Of a DNA stretch of 5,620 nt, positions 1 through 5,620 are shown one piece after another. The notes beneath the pieces were generated by a model. It made no database searches and was not told the origin of the DNA. It saw only the letters and a list, made by a program, of their open reading frames with translations. The first letter of the stretch is position 1, and each line of letters begins with the position of its first letter. This DNA is from Candidatus Fraserbacteria bacterium RBG_16_55_9 (GTDB lineage Bacteria; Bipolaricaulota; Bipolaricaulia; RBG-16-55-9), in contig MFGX01000040.1 of assembly GCA_001778455.1 (NCBI GenBank), positions 9,516-15,135 on the forward strand, read 5' to 3'. The position numbers and the translations under genes were made by a program.

Positions 1-287
1 AAGACGATCGCGCTCATCGAGAATCCTTCGTAGTAATGAACACGCCCCCGCTGCACGAGGATCTTTTTCGTCTCAAGCTGGCCAAAGACTAGCTCGCCTG
101 CATGACCTTCGACTGTGGAGCGCGGAAAGTGTGGGATCTCTGTCCAAGGGAATACCTGCTCAGGAGTTCCTAGGGCAGCGGAGAGTCCGGAGCCAAGGAT
201 GAGCCCAATCTGTGGCTCGGCCTTGAGATGGTTCTTGAGGTATGCGGCGGCTGCTTGAAGTTTTTCCCATTCACTTTGCACCTTCAT
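1..287 (-). CDS. punA: Purine nucleoside phosphorylase, N-terminal part (runs off left edge)
   Basis: Partial gene: 95 codons are visible and the C-terminal two thirds lie beyond the window. The product is expected to be a cytosolic trimeric (PNP/MTAP family) purine nucleoside phosphorylase, which splits inosine or guanosine with phosphate into base and ribose-1-phosphate for purine salvage. Seen in the sequence: a phosphate-binding loop ILGSGLS (residues 30-36, Ser33), the IPHFP segment (51-55), STVEGHAGELVFG (57-69, with His62) and the GRVHYYEG block (81-88, with Arg82 and His84). The last two match the conserved GHAG and GRFHxYEG signatures of the family. The usual second Gly of GSGLG is Ser36 here. 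The ATG at 287 is chosen because an in-frame TAA (the disA stop) lies three codons upstream and the N-terminal length fits the family. A GGGAG about 12 bases before the ATG, inside the end of disA, is a possible ribosome binding site. It is the last visible gene of the operon. Methylthioadenosine phosphorylase is the main alternative, because the substrate-deciding residues are outside the window. Confidence 0.9.
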   Translation of the reverse strand, partial: MKVQSEWEKLQAAAAYLKNHLKAEPQIGLILGSGLSAALGTPEQVFPWTEIPHFPRSTVEGHAGELVFGQLETKKILVQRGRVHYYEGFSMSAIV

Positions 288-296
288 GGCTTGGCA

Positions 297-1364
297 TTAC
301 TCCCACAAAAGAAGGCTGCGCTTGAGCCGCTGCAGTCCCAGTCGAATCGCCCGCGCGCGCACCTCGGCGACTCCCTTGACCTCCATGAGCTCTTCCTCGG
401 AAGCGTCGAGAATATTCTGTAGCTCATGGAACTCATCGGCCACGTTCTCGATGACGGAGATGGGAATGCGCGGGATCTGGCTGAGTACACGATAACCCCG
501 CGAGGCGATGGTCACATCCAGAGCTTCTTCTTCGGCTTCATAGCCCAAGGCCTCCATCACTCTTTCTGTAGAGAGCAGCTCTTCCGGTGAGAGCGACTGG
601 ATCTCCGCGATGATCTTCTCTGGGCTGCGATCATTGGCTTGGAAATCCCGAATCATCAAGACGAACGCATCTCTCACATCCAGCATGAGCCAGTCGAGCT
701 GAAGCTCCATGAGCTCCTTCTCCTCCCCCAGCTCCACAAAGATCTGCTCGATCTCATCTTGGATGGCCAGCATCTGCATGATGGTCTGGACGAGATTTGC
801 GATGTGATACGGAAGCACTCGTCCCTCAAATTCGAGTGCTGTCAATTCCCGCGAGAAATCATCGAACGTCGCTCGGTACTGTTCCAGAATGCGAAGCGCT
901 TGATTGGCCCGAGCCGTGAGCGTGATGGTGTCTTGCAACAGATGTTTATAGAGTCCGTAATAGACGGTGACACGCCCGCGAGTGGCCGAGATCGCGATGG
1001 CTGCCACGCCGAGCTGTCGGGCTACTTTCTCTGCAGTCAGGTGGCGGGTGCCTGTCTCTTCGGATGGGATTTCGGGATCGGGAACGAGGTACGCGTTGGC
1101 GTAGAGGATCGTCTGCATGTCTTCATCGATGACGATGGCGCGGTCCATCTTCGAGAGCTCCACCAGTCTCTGCGGCGTGAGCTTGGTTCGCAGCTCAAAT
1201 CCGCTTCGCACAACCGCTTGAGCTTTGTCATCGTTGGCGATCACGAGTAGACCTCCGTGCCTTAGATCCACGATGTTATTGATCGCATCCCGTAGCGGGG
1301 TTCCTGGAGCTATTCCTCTTAGGATCTGAAGCAGGGCTTCCTCTTTATATCTGCTGGTGGACAT
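297..1364 (-). CDS. disA: DNA integrity scanning protein DisA (diadenylate cyclase) with non-consensus catalytic motifs
   Basis: The 355-residue product has the full DisA layout and normal length. DisA is an octameric, DNA-binding enzyme that condenses two ATP into c-di-AMP and is inhibited by branched or recombination-intermediate DNA. Seen: an N-terminal DAC domain (about 10-145) opening with the IAPGTPLRDAINNI block, then ILYANAYLVPDPEIPSEETG (86-105); an all-helical linker (about 150-285); and a C-terminal helix-hairpin-helix (about 318-350) containing EVKGVAEVRARAIRLGL. The two catalytic signatures deviate. The DGA triad reads Asp74-Arg75-Ala76, and the RHR triad reads Arg107-His108-Leu109, followed by TAEK where TAER is usual. 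Activity may thus be altered, although the fold is clearly DisA. The ATG at 1364 lies 10 bases after the radA stop. Only a weak purine-rich GAGAA precedes it, so translation is probably coupled to radA. An ATG at 1374 just after the radA stop is in another frame and soon hits a stop. Confidence 0.95.
   Translation of the reverse strand: MSTSRYKEEALLQILRGIAPGTPLRDAINNIVDLRHGGLLVIANDDKAQAVVRSGFELRTKLTPQRLVELSKMDRAIVIDEDMQTILYANAYLVPDPEIPSEETGTRHLTAEKVARQLGVAAIAISATRGRVTVYYGLYKHLLQDTITLTARANQALRILEQYRATFDDFSRELTALEFEGRVLPYHIANLVQTIMQMLAIQDEIEQIFVELGEEKELMELQLDWLMLDVRDAFVLMIRDFQANDRSPEKIIAEIQSLSPEELLSTERVMEALGYEAEEEALDVTIASRGYRVLSQIPRIPISVIENVADEFHELQNILDASEEELMEVKGVAEVRARAIRLGLQRLKRSLLLWE
814..840. 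repeat. 8-base perfect inverted repeat inside disA, CIRCE-like half-sites
   Basis: AGCACTCG (814-821) and CGAGTGCT (833-840) are exact reverse complements separated by 11 bases. The sequence lies in the part of disA that encodes the start of the helical linker (around residues 175-184). The AGCACTC/GAGTGCT cores equal the inner seven bases of each CIRCE (HrcA operator) arm. However, the spacing between them is 13 bases rather than 9, and the outer TT and AA are missing. It could form an mRNA hairpin or be coincidental. Confidence 0.5.
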
Positions 1365-1374
1365 GGTTTCTCAT

Positions 1375-2703
1375 CTAGAGTCCCAATTGACCGATGGCCT
1401 CCTCAATGCCGGTGGCTGAGCGCACCTCTAGGCCGAGGCCCTCCAGACGCTCGCTGGCCGGGACGACCGCTCGCCGATACCCCAATTTAGCCGCCTCATT
1501 CAGCCGCTCCTTGAGTTTACGAACTTTTCGGAGCTCCCCGAGCAATCCCAGCTCACCCATCACAACGGTATCCGAGTCGATCGCACGGTCTTTATAGCTC
1601 GAGACCACAGCAGCCACGATTCCCAGATCTATGGCCGGTTCTCTCAAGGCCAGTCCACCGGCGACATTGAGATAGACGTCGTCTTGGGTGATGTGGAGTC
1701 CCAGGCGTTTTTCGACGACGGCCAATAGTAGAGCTACGCGATTGTAGTCGAGTCCAGTGGCTCGGCGTTGGGGCATCGTCGCTCGGGTGGATGTCACGAG
1801 CGCTTGAATCTCTACTAAGATGGGCCTTGTACCTTCCAGGCTGGGCACGATTGCCGCGCCGGGCTTTGGTTCTCCGGTTCTCTCCGTAAAGAACGCCGAG
1901 GGGTTGCTGATCTCTCGCAGGCCTCCCTCGCTCATCTGGAAGACGCCAATCTCTTCCGTAGAGCCATAGCGATTCTTGACGGCCCGTAGAATCCGTATGT
2001 CGCTGTCTCGGCCGCCTTCGAGATAGAGGGCCACATCGACCAAGTGCTCGATGGCCTTGGGACCGGCAAACTCTCCGCTCTTGGTGATGTGCCCGATAAG
2101 ATAAATGGGAATCTTTTCAGATTTAGCCAGCTGGCTCAGATGGAAAGCAGCTTCTCCCACTTGTTGGGTCGTTCCCAGGCCCTCTTTCATCGAACTGGAG
2201 AAGACCGTCTGAATGGAATCCACGATGAGAGTTGCTGCTTTCGCCTCGCGGGCGGCCGCGCAGATTGCGCTCAAGCGTTGCTCGTTGAGCACCCAAAGGT
2301 TCTTCGCGGAATCCAGGCCCAATCTGCGGGCGCGCAGCTTGATTTGAGCCGGGGCCTCTTCGCCCGATACGTAGAGCACAGGAGACGTAGAGCCCTGAGC
2401 CAAGCGGCCCGCGACTTCAAGCATCAGCGTGGATTTCCCGATGCCCGGCTCACCTCCAATGAGAACGGTGGAGCCGATGAGAACGCCGCCGCCTAAGATG
2501 CGATCGAATTCACTGATCCCTGTAGGCCAACGCCCGCTCGCCTCAAGAGAGATTTCGACAATCGATTGAGGAGCTCCTCGAGGAGATGAATCTCCCGCCT
2601 GGTCCGATGGGAGCTCTGAAAAACTCTCCCATTGGCCGCACTCCGGGCAGCGGCCCAGCCACTTAAGAGACTGATATCCGCAGCCGCGGCAGCGGTATAG
2701 CAT
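1375..2703 (-). CDS. radA: DNA repair protein RadA (Sms), zinc-finger/RecA/Lon-like ATPase
   Basis: The 442-residue product is full length for RadA/Sms, a RecA-like motor that promotes branch migration during recombinational repair. Seen in order: a C4 zinc finger at the N terminus (Cys5, Cys8, Cys19, Cys22); a RecA-type core with Walker A GEPGIGKST (84-92), YVSGEE (111-116) and Walker B LIVDSIQT (159-166); the RadA-specific KNRYGS motif (243-248, KNRFG in many homologues); and a C-terminal Lon-protease-like domain (about 285-442) with NVAGGLALREPAIDLGI (346-362) and the GELGLLGELRKV block (383-394). The ATG at 2703 overlaps the clpC stop by one base (TAATG), and no convincing Shine-Dalgarno sequence precedes it, so translational coupling to clpC is inferred. 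Start choice is secure because the zinc-finger cysteines begin at residue 5. disA follows after 10 bases. In Bacillus, RadA is reported to interact with DisA and modulate its cyclase activity, which fits the gene order. I see no missing key residue. Confidence 0.97.
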   Translation of the reverse strand: MLYRCRGCGYQSLKWLGRCPECGQWESFSELPSDQAGDSSPRGAPQSIVEISLEASGRWPTGISEFDRILGGGVLIGSTVLIGGEPGIGKSTLMLEVAGRLAQGSTSPVLYVSGEEAPAQIKLRARRLGLDSAKNLWVLNEQRLSAICAAAREAKAATLIVDSIQTVFSSSMKEGLGTTQQVGEAAFHLSQLAKSEKIPIYLIGHITKSGEFAGPKAIEHLVDVALYLEGGRDSDIRILRAVKNRYGSTEEIGVFQMSEGGLREISNPSAFFTERTGEPKPGAAIVPSLEGTRPILVEIQALVTSTRATMPQRRATGLDYNRVALLLAVVEKRLGLHITQDDVYLNVAGGLALREPAIDLGIVAAVVSSYKDRAIDSDTVVMGELGLLGELRKVRKLKERLNEAAKLGYRRAVVPASERLEGLGLEVRSATGIEEAIGQLGL

Positions 2704-5180
2704 TATTTCGTTTCGGAGTGGATCGCTTTCTCTTCCGTCTGCTTCTCGAAGAGGAGTTTTCCATCCTCGGCTCGGATGAGGATGCGGTCTCCTTTGGTGA
2801 TGGTGCCTTCCAGGATCTTGTCCGATATGGGGTTCTCCACCAGCTTTTCCAGCGTGCGTCGGAGCGGCCGAGCCCCGTACTTAGGGTCAAATCCCTGCTC
2901 GATGAGCTGTTTCTTCGCTTCCGGGGTGATCTCAATGCGAATCTCACGCTCGGCAAGGCGCTCCTCCAGTTCCTCAATCATGAGGTCGGCGATGGAGTCC
3001 ACTTCATGCTGCGAAAGCGATTGGAAGACGATGATGTCGTCCAGCCGGTTTAAGAACTCCGGTCGAAAGATCTCCTTGACCTCACTCATCACACGAGTCC
3101 GGATTTCCTGGTAACTTAGGTGGCTGCCACCCTCTTCGCTCTTGCCGAATCCAAGTGCGGTGCGATCGGTGATCATCTTGCTGCCGATGTTCGAAGTCAT
3201 GATGAGCACGGTGTTTCGGAAATCGACTCGGCGGCCCTGAGCATCGGTCAGGATCCCATCATCCATGACTTGCAGGAGGATGTTGAAGACATCGCGATGG
3301 GCTTTTTCGATCTCGTCGAAGAGGATGACGGAATACGGTCGTCGGCGCACGGCTTCCGTGAGTTCTCCTGCTTCATCGTAGCCTACATATCCCGGTGGAG
3401 CGCCGATGAGTCGGGTGATGGCGAAGCGCTCCATGTACTCGCTCATGTCAATCCGGATCATGGCTTCTTCGTCTCCGAAGAGAAACTCGGCCAAGATCTT
3501 CGCGAGGTGAGTCTTGCCTACGCCTGTGGGCCCCAAGAACAGGAAGCTGCCGATAGGGCGCTTGGGATCTTTGACGCCGGCGTAGGCCCTTCGGACGGCT
3601 CGGGCCAGCGAAGCGATGGCCTCGTCTTGGTTGACGTAGTGCTTATGAATCTCTTTCTCCATGAAGAGCACCCGCCGAGATTCCTCCATCTTCATGTGAC
3701 CGACGGGCACGCCGGTCCAGGTGGAGGCCATGGCCGCGATGTGGTCTGCAGCGACCACTCCTTCGTACTCGCGGAATTCTTGGCGCAGCCCCGCGAGCCG
3801 CTGGCGCAGCCCCTCTTGCCGATCACGCAGTTGGGCCGCTCTCTCGTAGTCTTGCTCGCGTGCGGCCACCTCTTCTTCGTCCATGACCGTCCGCAGCTCC
3901 TCTTCGAGGGCTCGGATCTCCGGCGAAGGCGCACTGCTCTCTAGCTTGATCTTGGCCGCCGTCTCGTCAATGAGATCGATGGCCATATCCGGCAAGAAGT
4001 GATCGCTGATGTAGCGATCCGAGAGTTTTGCAGCGGCCCAGAGGGCTTCCTCAGTGATCTTGACCCGGTGGTGGGCCTCGTAACGCGGTTTCAATCCCTT
4101 GAGGATCTGTACGGTCTCTTCAATCGAGGGTTCCTCAATGAGAATCTTCTTGAAGCGGCGTTCGAGCGCCGGATCTTTCTCGATGTATTTACGATACTCA
4201 TCGAGGGTGGCTGTGCCGATACATTGGATGAGCCCAGATGCGAGCGGGGGCTTGAGAATGGAAGAGGCATCGATTGCGCCCTCCGCGCCGCCGGCCCCAA
4301 CGACCGTATGCAATTCATCAATGAATAGAATGATGTTCCCGGCCTCGACAACTTGATTGACCAGTGTTTTTAGTCGCTGCTCAAACTCTCCGCGGTATTT
4401 CGTACCCGCCACCATGGAGGCCATATCAAGCTCCACGATCTCTTTGCTAAGAAGCGGAGCAGGAACATCTCCAGATGCGATCCGTTGAGCCAGGCCTTCC
4501 ACGATAGCCGTCTTGCCCACGCCGGGCTCACCGATGATGGCCGGGTTATTCTTCTTGCGCCGACTGAGAGTTTGAATGATCTGACCGATCTCCTTCTCGC
4601 GCCCGATCACCGGATCCAAGCGCCCTTCGCGTGCTTCTTCCACAAGGCTTCGACCAAATTCCATGGACTTCCAGCGTTTCTCCTCTCGGCGTGTTCGGCT
4701 TCCCATGAGGCTTCGCTCTGCGGGCGAGAGATACCTCCTCACCTTTTGGGCGTCGATGTTGAAGCGTTTTAGGATCTGTGTTGCCACGCTCTCGCCCTCT
4801 TCTAGCAGGGCGAGCAGAAGGTGCTCGGAGTTGATCAATGAATAGCCGTAGCGGCGCGCTTCATCATACGCAATCTGAATAATTCGCTTGAGTTGAGGGG
4901 TGGGTCTCAGTTCCGTGCTCGAAAACCGTGAATCTCCCTGACCGATCTCTTTCTCGACCTCACGGGCGACTCGAGGATAGGTCACCCCGTTGATCTCTAA
5001 GAACTTGAAGACACTGCTTCCTTTGAGCTTGGTGAATGCCAAGAGCAGATGTTCCGTCCCCACGTAATCGTGCTTCCAGCCCTCGGCCTCTTGTGTGGCG
5101 TACCCCATGATCTGCTGAGCTTCGCGCGAGAACAGATCATACATATCGTTCATGGCCGGACCACTCTCCGATGATGGCAT
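2703..5180 (-). CDS. clpC: ATP-dependent Clp protease ATP-binding subunit ClpC
   Basis: This is a class I Hsp100 unfoldase that hands substrates to the ClpP peptidase in the cytosol. The 825-residue product is normal in length for ClpC. Seen in order: a double Clp-N repeat (about 14-155, with GTEHLLL at 41-47 and NSEHLLL at 117-123); the D1 AAA+ module with Walker A GEPGVGKT (217-224), pore loop KYRGE (261-265), Walker B ILFIDEL (284-290) and Arg fingers in LERRF; a short M domain with UVR motif DYERAAQLRD (444-453), which separates ClpC from ClpA and from long-coiled-coil ClpB; and the D2 module with Walker A GPTGVGKT (550-557), pore loop GYVG (597-600) and Walker B VILFDEIEKAH (618-628). 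A ClpP-docking tripeptide LGF sits at 676-678, so it is a protease partner rather than a disaggregase. Start choice is uncertain. The ATG at 5180 follows AAGGCGGA almost directly, but ATGs at 5153 (residue 10, with GGAGAG upstream) and 5144 (residue 13) align better with the usual ClpC N terminus. It is the first gene of the operon. No mcsA, mcsB or ctsR precedes it. Confidence 0.97.
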   Translation of the reverse strand: MPSSESGPAMNDMYDLFSREAQQIMGYATQEAEGWKHDYVGTEHLLLAFTKLKGSSVFKFLEINGVTYPRVAREVEKEIGQGDSRFSSTELRPTPQLKRIIQIAYDEARRYGYSLINSEHLLLALLEEGESVATQILKRFNIDAQKVRRYLSPAERSLMGSRTRREEKRWKSMEFGRSLVEEAREGRLDPVIGREKEIGQIIQTLSRRKKNNPAIIGEPGVGKTAIVEGLAQRIASGDVPAPLLSKEIVELDMASMVAGTKYRGEFEQRLKTLVNQVVEAGNIILFIDELHTVVGAGGAEGAIDASSILKPPLASGLIQCIGTATLDEYRKYIEKDPALERRFKKILIEEPSIEETVQILKGLKPRYEAHHRVKITEEALWAAAKLSDRYISDHFLPDMAIDLIDETAAKIKLESSAPSPEIRALEEELRTVMDEEEVAAREQDYERAAQLRDRQEGLRQRLAGLRQEFREYEGVVAADHIAAMASTWTGVPVGHMKMEESRRVLFMEKEIHKHYVNQDEAIASLARAVRRAYAGVKDPKRPIGSFLFLGPTGVGKTHLAKILAEFLFGDEEAMIRIDMSEYMERFAITRLIGAPPGYVGYDEAGELTEAVRRRPYSVILFDEIEKAHRDVFNILLQVMDDGILTDAQGRRVDFRNTVLIMTSNIGSKMITDRTALGFGKSEEGGSHLSYQEIRTRVMSEVKEIFRPEFLNRLDDIIVFQSLSQHEVDSIADLMIEELEERLAEREIRIEITPEAKKQLIEQGFDPKYGARPLRRTLEKLVENPISDKILEGTITKGDRILIRAEDGKLLFEKQTEEKAIHSETK

Positions 5181-5188
5181 TCCGCCTT
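5164..5188 (-). promoter_or_regulatory. Two candidate ribosome binding sites that decide the clpC start
   Basis: AAGGCGGA (5188-5181) directly abuts the ATG at 5180. Its AAGG core is four bases from the start codon, which is short. GGAGAG (5169-5164) is a better anti-16S match, and its GGAG core lies 12 bases before the ATG at 5153, which is somewhat long. Neither is ideal. The second would give a protein beginning MNDMYDLF, closer to known ClpC N termini, and would leave a leader of about 44 bases. Confidence 0.45.
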
Positions 5189-5203
5189 GAAGTGACAGTT
5201 TGC

Positions 5204-5232
5204 ATTATAGAGAAGCCCCAAAACCCTGTCAA
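5204..5232 (-). promoter_or_regulatory. Consensus housekeeping promoter of the clpC-radA-disA-PNP operon
   Basis: On the minus strand a perfect -35 box TTGACA (5232-5227) is followed by 17 bases and a perfect -10 box TATAAT (5209-5204). The expected transcription start is near 5197. That gives a leader of about 17 bases to the ATG at 5180, or about 44 bases to the ATG at 5153. Both boxes and the spacer are ideal for a sigma-70/sigma-A-type holoenzyme. I find neither a CtsR heptad repeat (GGTCAAA type) nor a CIRCE element around it. It is most likely a strong vegetative promoter, though a repressor with an unknown operator cannot be excluded. Confidence 0.85.
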
Positions 5233-5262
5233 GGAACCGCTGTCCCCGAGCGCCTTCTCCAT

Positions 5263-5292
5263 TTCTCATTCCGGGCGAGGCTCTGGTATGAT
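5263..5292 (+). promoter_or_regulatory. Probable extended -10 promoter of the divergent lipoprotein gene
   Basis: The plus strand carries TGGTATGAT (5284-5292), an extended -10 element (TG, one base, then TATGAT with five of six consensus bases). Eighteen bases upstream is a weak -35 candidate, TTCTCA (5263-5268, four of six). The predicted start near 5299 would leave a leader of about 20 bases containing the strong Shine-Dalgarno sequence. It lies back to back with the clpC promoter, about 30 bases from its -35 box. Confidence 0.5.
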
Positions 5293-5308
5293 GAGGCAAC
5301 AGAAGACC

Positions 5309-5315
5309 AAGGAGG
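5309..5315 (+). promoter_or_regulatory. Strong Shine-Dalgarno sequence for the divergent gene
   Basis: AAGGAGG is a near-full anti-16S match and ends four bases before the ATG at 5320. The spacing is slightly short, but this fixes the start of the divergent gene. It contrasts with the weak sites in front of radA and disA on the other strand. Confidence 0.75.
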
Positions 5316-5319
5316 CTCC

Positions 5320-5620
5320 ATGAAATCGATCGTAAGTCGCCTGGTGTTGATGTTGTTTCTGCTCGGCTTGTTCGTCGGGATCACGGGCTGTTTTCTCAGC
5401 GTATTTCAGACTGCCGATACGGTCGAGTCTGGGAACTTCATCTTCTGGTCTGGGCTAGGGGTGCTGATGACTCCATCGGGGCATTACGACGGACTGGCTC
5501 CTCAAGTGCACGTGCGCTACGGCCTCGCACGCCGACTTGACATTGGCCTGGGCAGCGGCTTCTCGTTCGACAAGGATTTTAATGTGACATTCTTAGGAGT
5601 CATGGGGGATCTACGCTATC
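5320..5620 (+). CDS. Putative lipoprotein or outer-membrane-associated protein, N-terminal part (runs off right edge)
   Basis: Partial gene: 100 codons are visible, open to the window edge. I do not recognise a named family. Residues 1-24 form a signal peptide with two basic residues (Lys2, Arg7), a hydrophobic core rich in Leu, Val and Phe, and a lipobox ITGC ending at Cys24. A lipid-anchored, exported protein is therefore expected. The mature part has short alternating stretches rich in Gly and aromatic residues, such as NFIFWSGLGVL (39-49), VHVRYGLARRLDIGLGSGF (63-81) and VTFLGVMGDLRY (89-100). The pattern YGL-x-x-x-LDIGLG resembles strand-turn-strand units of outer-membrane beta-barrels, so a barrel-like or membrane-associated fold is inferred. 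It reads away from clpC from its own promoter and has a strong AAGGAGG site. The alternative is a plain exported beta-rich lipoprotein; the full length is needed to tell. Confidence 0.75.
   Translation, partial: MKSIVSRLVLMLFLLGLFVGITGCFLSVFQTADTVESGNFIFWSGLGVLMTPSGHYDGLAPQVHVRYGLARRLDIGLGSGFSFDKDFNVTFLGVMGDLRY

Larger units (their letters stand above)
5181..5319. other. Divergent intergenic region between clpC and the lipoprotein gene
   Basis: These 139 bases carry the clpC promoter on the minus strand and the probable promoter and ribosome binding site of the lipoprotein gene on the plus strand. TGACAG (5193-5198) and CTGTCA (5226-5231) form an inverted pair. The second overlaps the clpC -35 box and the first covers the predicted transcription start. 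I see no terminator hairpin or small RNA gene here. Confidence 0.7.

Noticed and set aside
840..845. Perfect TTGACA on the minus strand inside disA, as a possible internal promoter for PNP
   Set aside because: No acceptable -10 box is found at a usable spacing downstream.
639..1250. 203-codon open frame on the plus strand opposite disA
   Set aside because: It is antisense to the conserved DAC and linker regions of DisA, has no family signature, and is best explained as a shadow of the real gene.
2044..2496. 150-codon plus-strand open frame opposite radA
   Set aside because: It mirrors the RadA ATPase core codons and shows no recognisable protein motif.
3120..3944. 274-codon open frame on the plus strand opposite clpC
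   Set aside because: It lies wholly antisense to the clearly conserved D1, M and D2 regions of ClpC, and its translation shows no recognisable domain. Long antisense frames are expected from the codon bias.
5181..5319. Possible CtsR or CIRCE operator in front of clpC
   Set aside because: I searched by eye for GGTCAAA-type direct repeats and for the TTAGCACTC/GAGTGCTAA pair and found neither.
5291..5323. Ten-codon upstream frame ending in ATGA at the start of the lipoprotein gene
   Set aside because: Its ATG lies within the predicted -10 element, upstream of the expected transcription start, so it is probably not transcribed. It also has no ribosome binding site.
1..5620. CRISPR array, insertion sequence, tRNA or rRNA genes
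   Set aside because: No regularly spaced repeats, transposase frames, terminal repeats or RNA-gene signatures are visible. Almost all of the window is occupied by five recognisable coding regions.

Overview
The window holds one leftward (minus-strand) gene cluster and the start of one divergent rightward gene. Read in the direction of transcription the cluster is clpC (AAA+ unfoldase), radA (DNA repair/recombination ATPase), disA (diadenylate cyclase with a DNA-binding helix-hairpin-helix) and a purine nucleoside phosphorylase gene that runs off the left edge. The junctions are very tight: a 1-base TAATG overlap for clpC/radA, 10 bases for radA/disA and 9 bases for disA/PNP. The four genes therefore look like one operon. 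It is driven by a textbook sigma-70-type promoter (TTGACA, 17-base spacer, TATAAT) just upstream of clpC.

To the right of clpC lies a 139-base divergent intergenic region with promoters facing both ways. After it comes a plus-strand gene with a strong Shine-Dalgarno sequence. Its product starts with a lipoprotein signal peptide (lipobox ITGC) and continues into a glycine- and aromatic-rich, beta-strand-like stretch until the window ends.

Organism: the clpC-radA-disA order is familiar from Firmicutes, but ctsR, mcsA and mcsB are absent directly upstream of clpC. The moderately high GC content and the lipoprotein/outer-membrane-like divergent gene point instead to a non-proteobacterial, deep-branching diderm. 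Candidatus Bipolaricaulota/Acetothermia or a similar candidate phylum is a low-confidence guess.

The cluster joins protein quality control (ClpC with a ClpP partner encoded elsewhere), recombination-intermediate processing (RadA), DNA-integrity signalling through c-di-AMP (DisA) and purine salvage (PNP). The most noteworthy observation is that DisA departs from consensus in both of its catalytic signatures: DGA reads DRA and RHR reads RHL. The fold, linker and HhH domain look intact. No mobile element, CRISPR array, tRNA or rRNA was seen, and there is no gene-free stretch longer than 300 bases.
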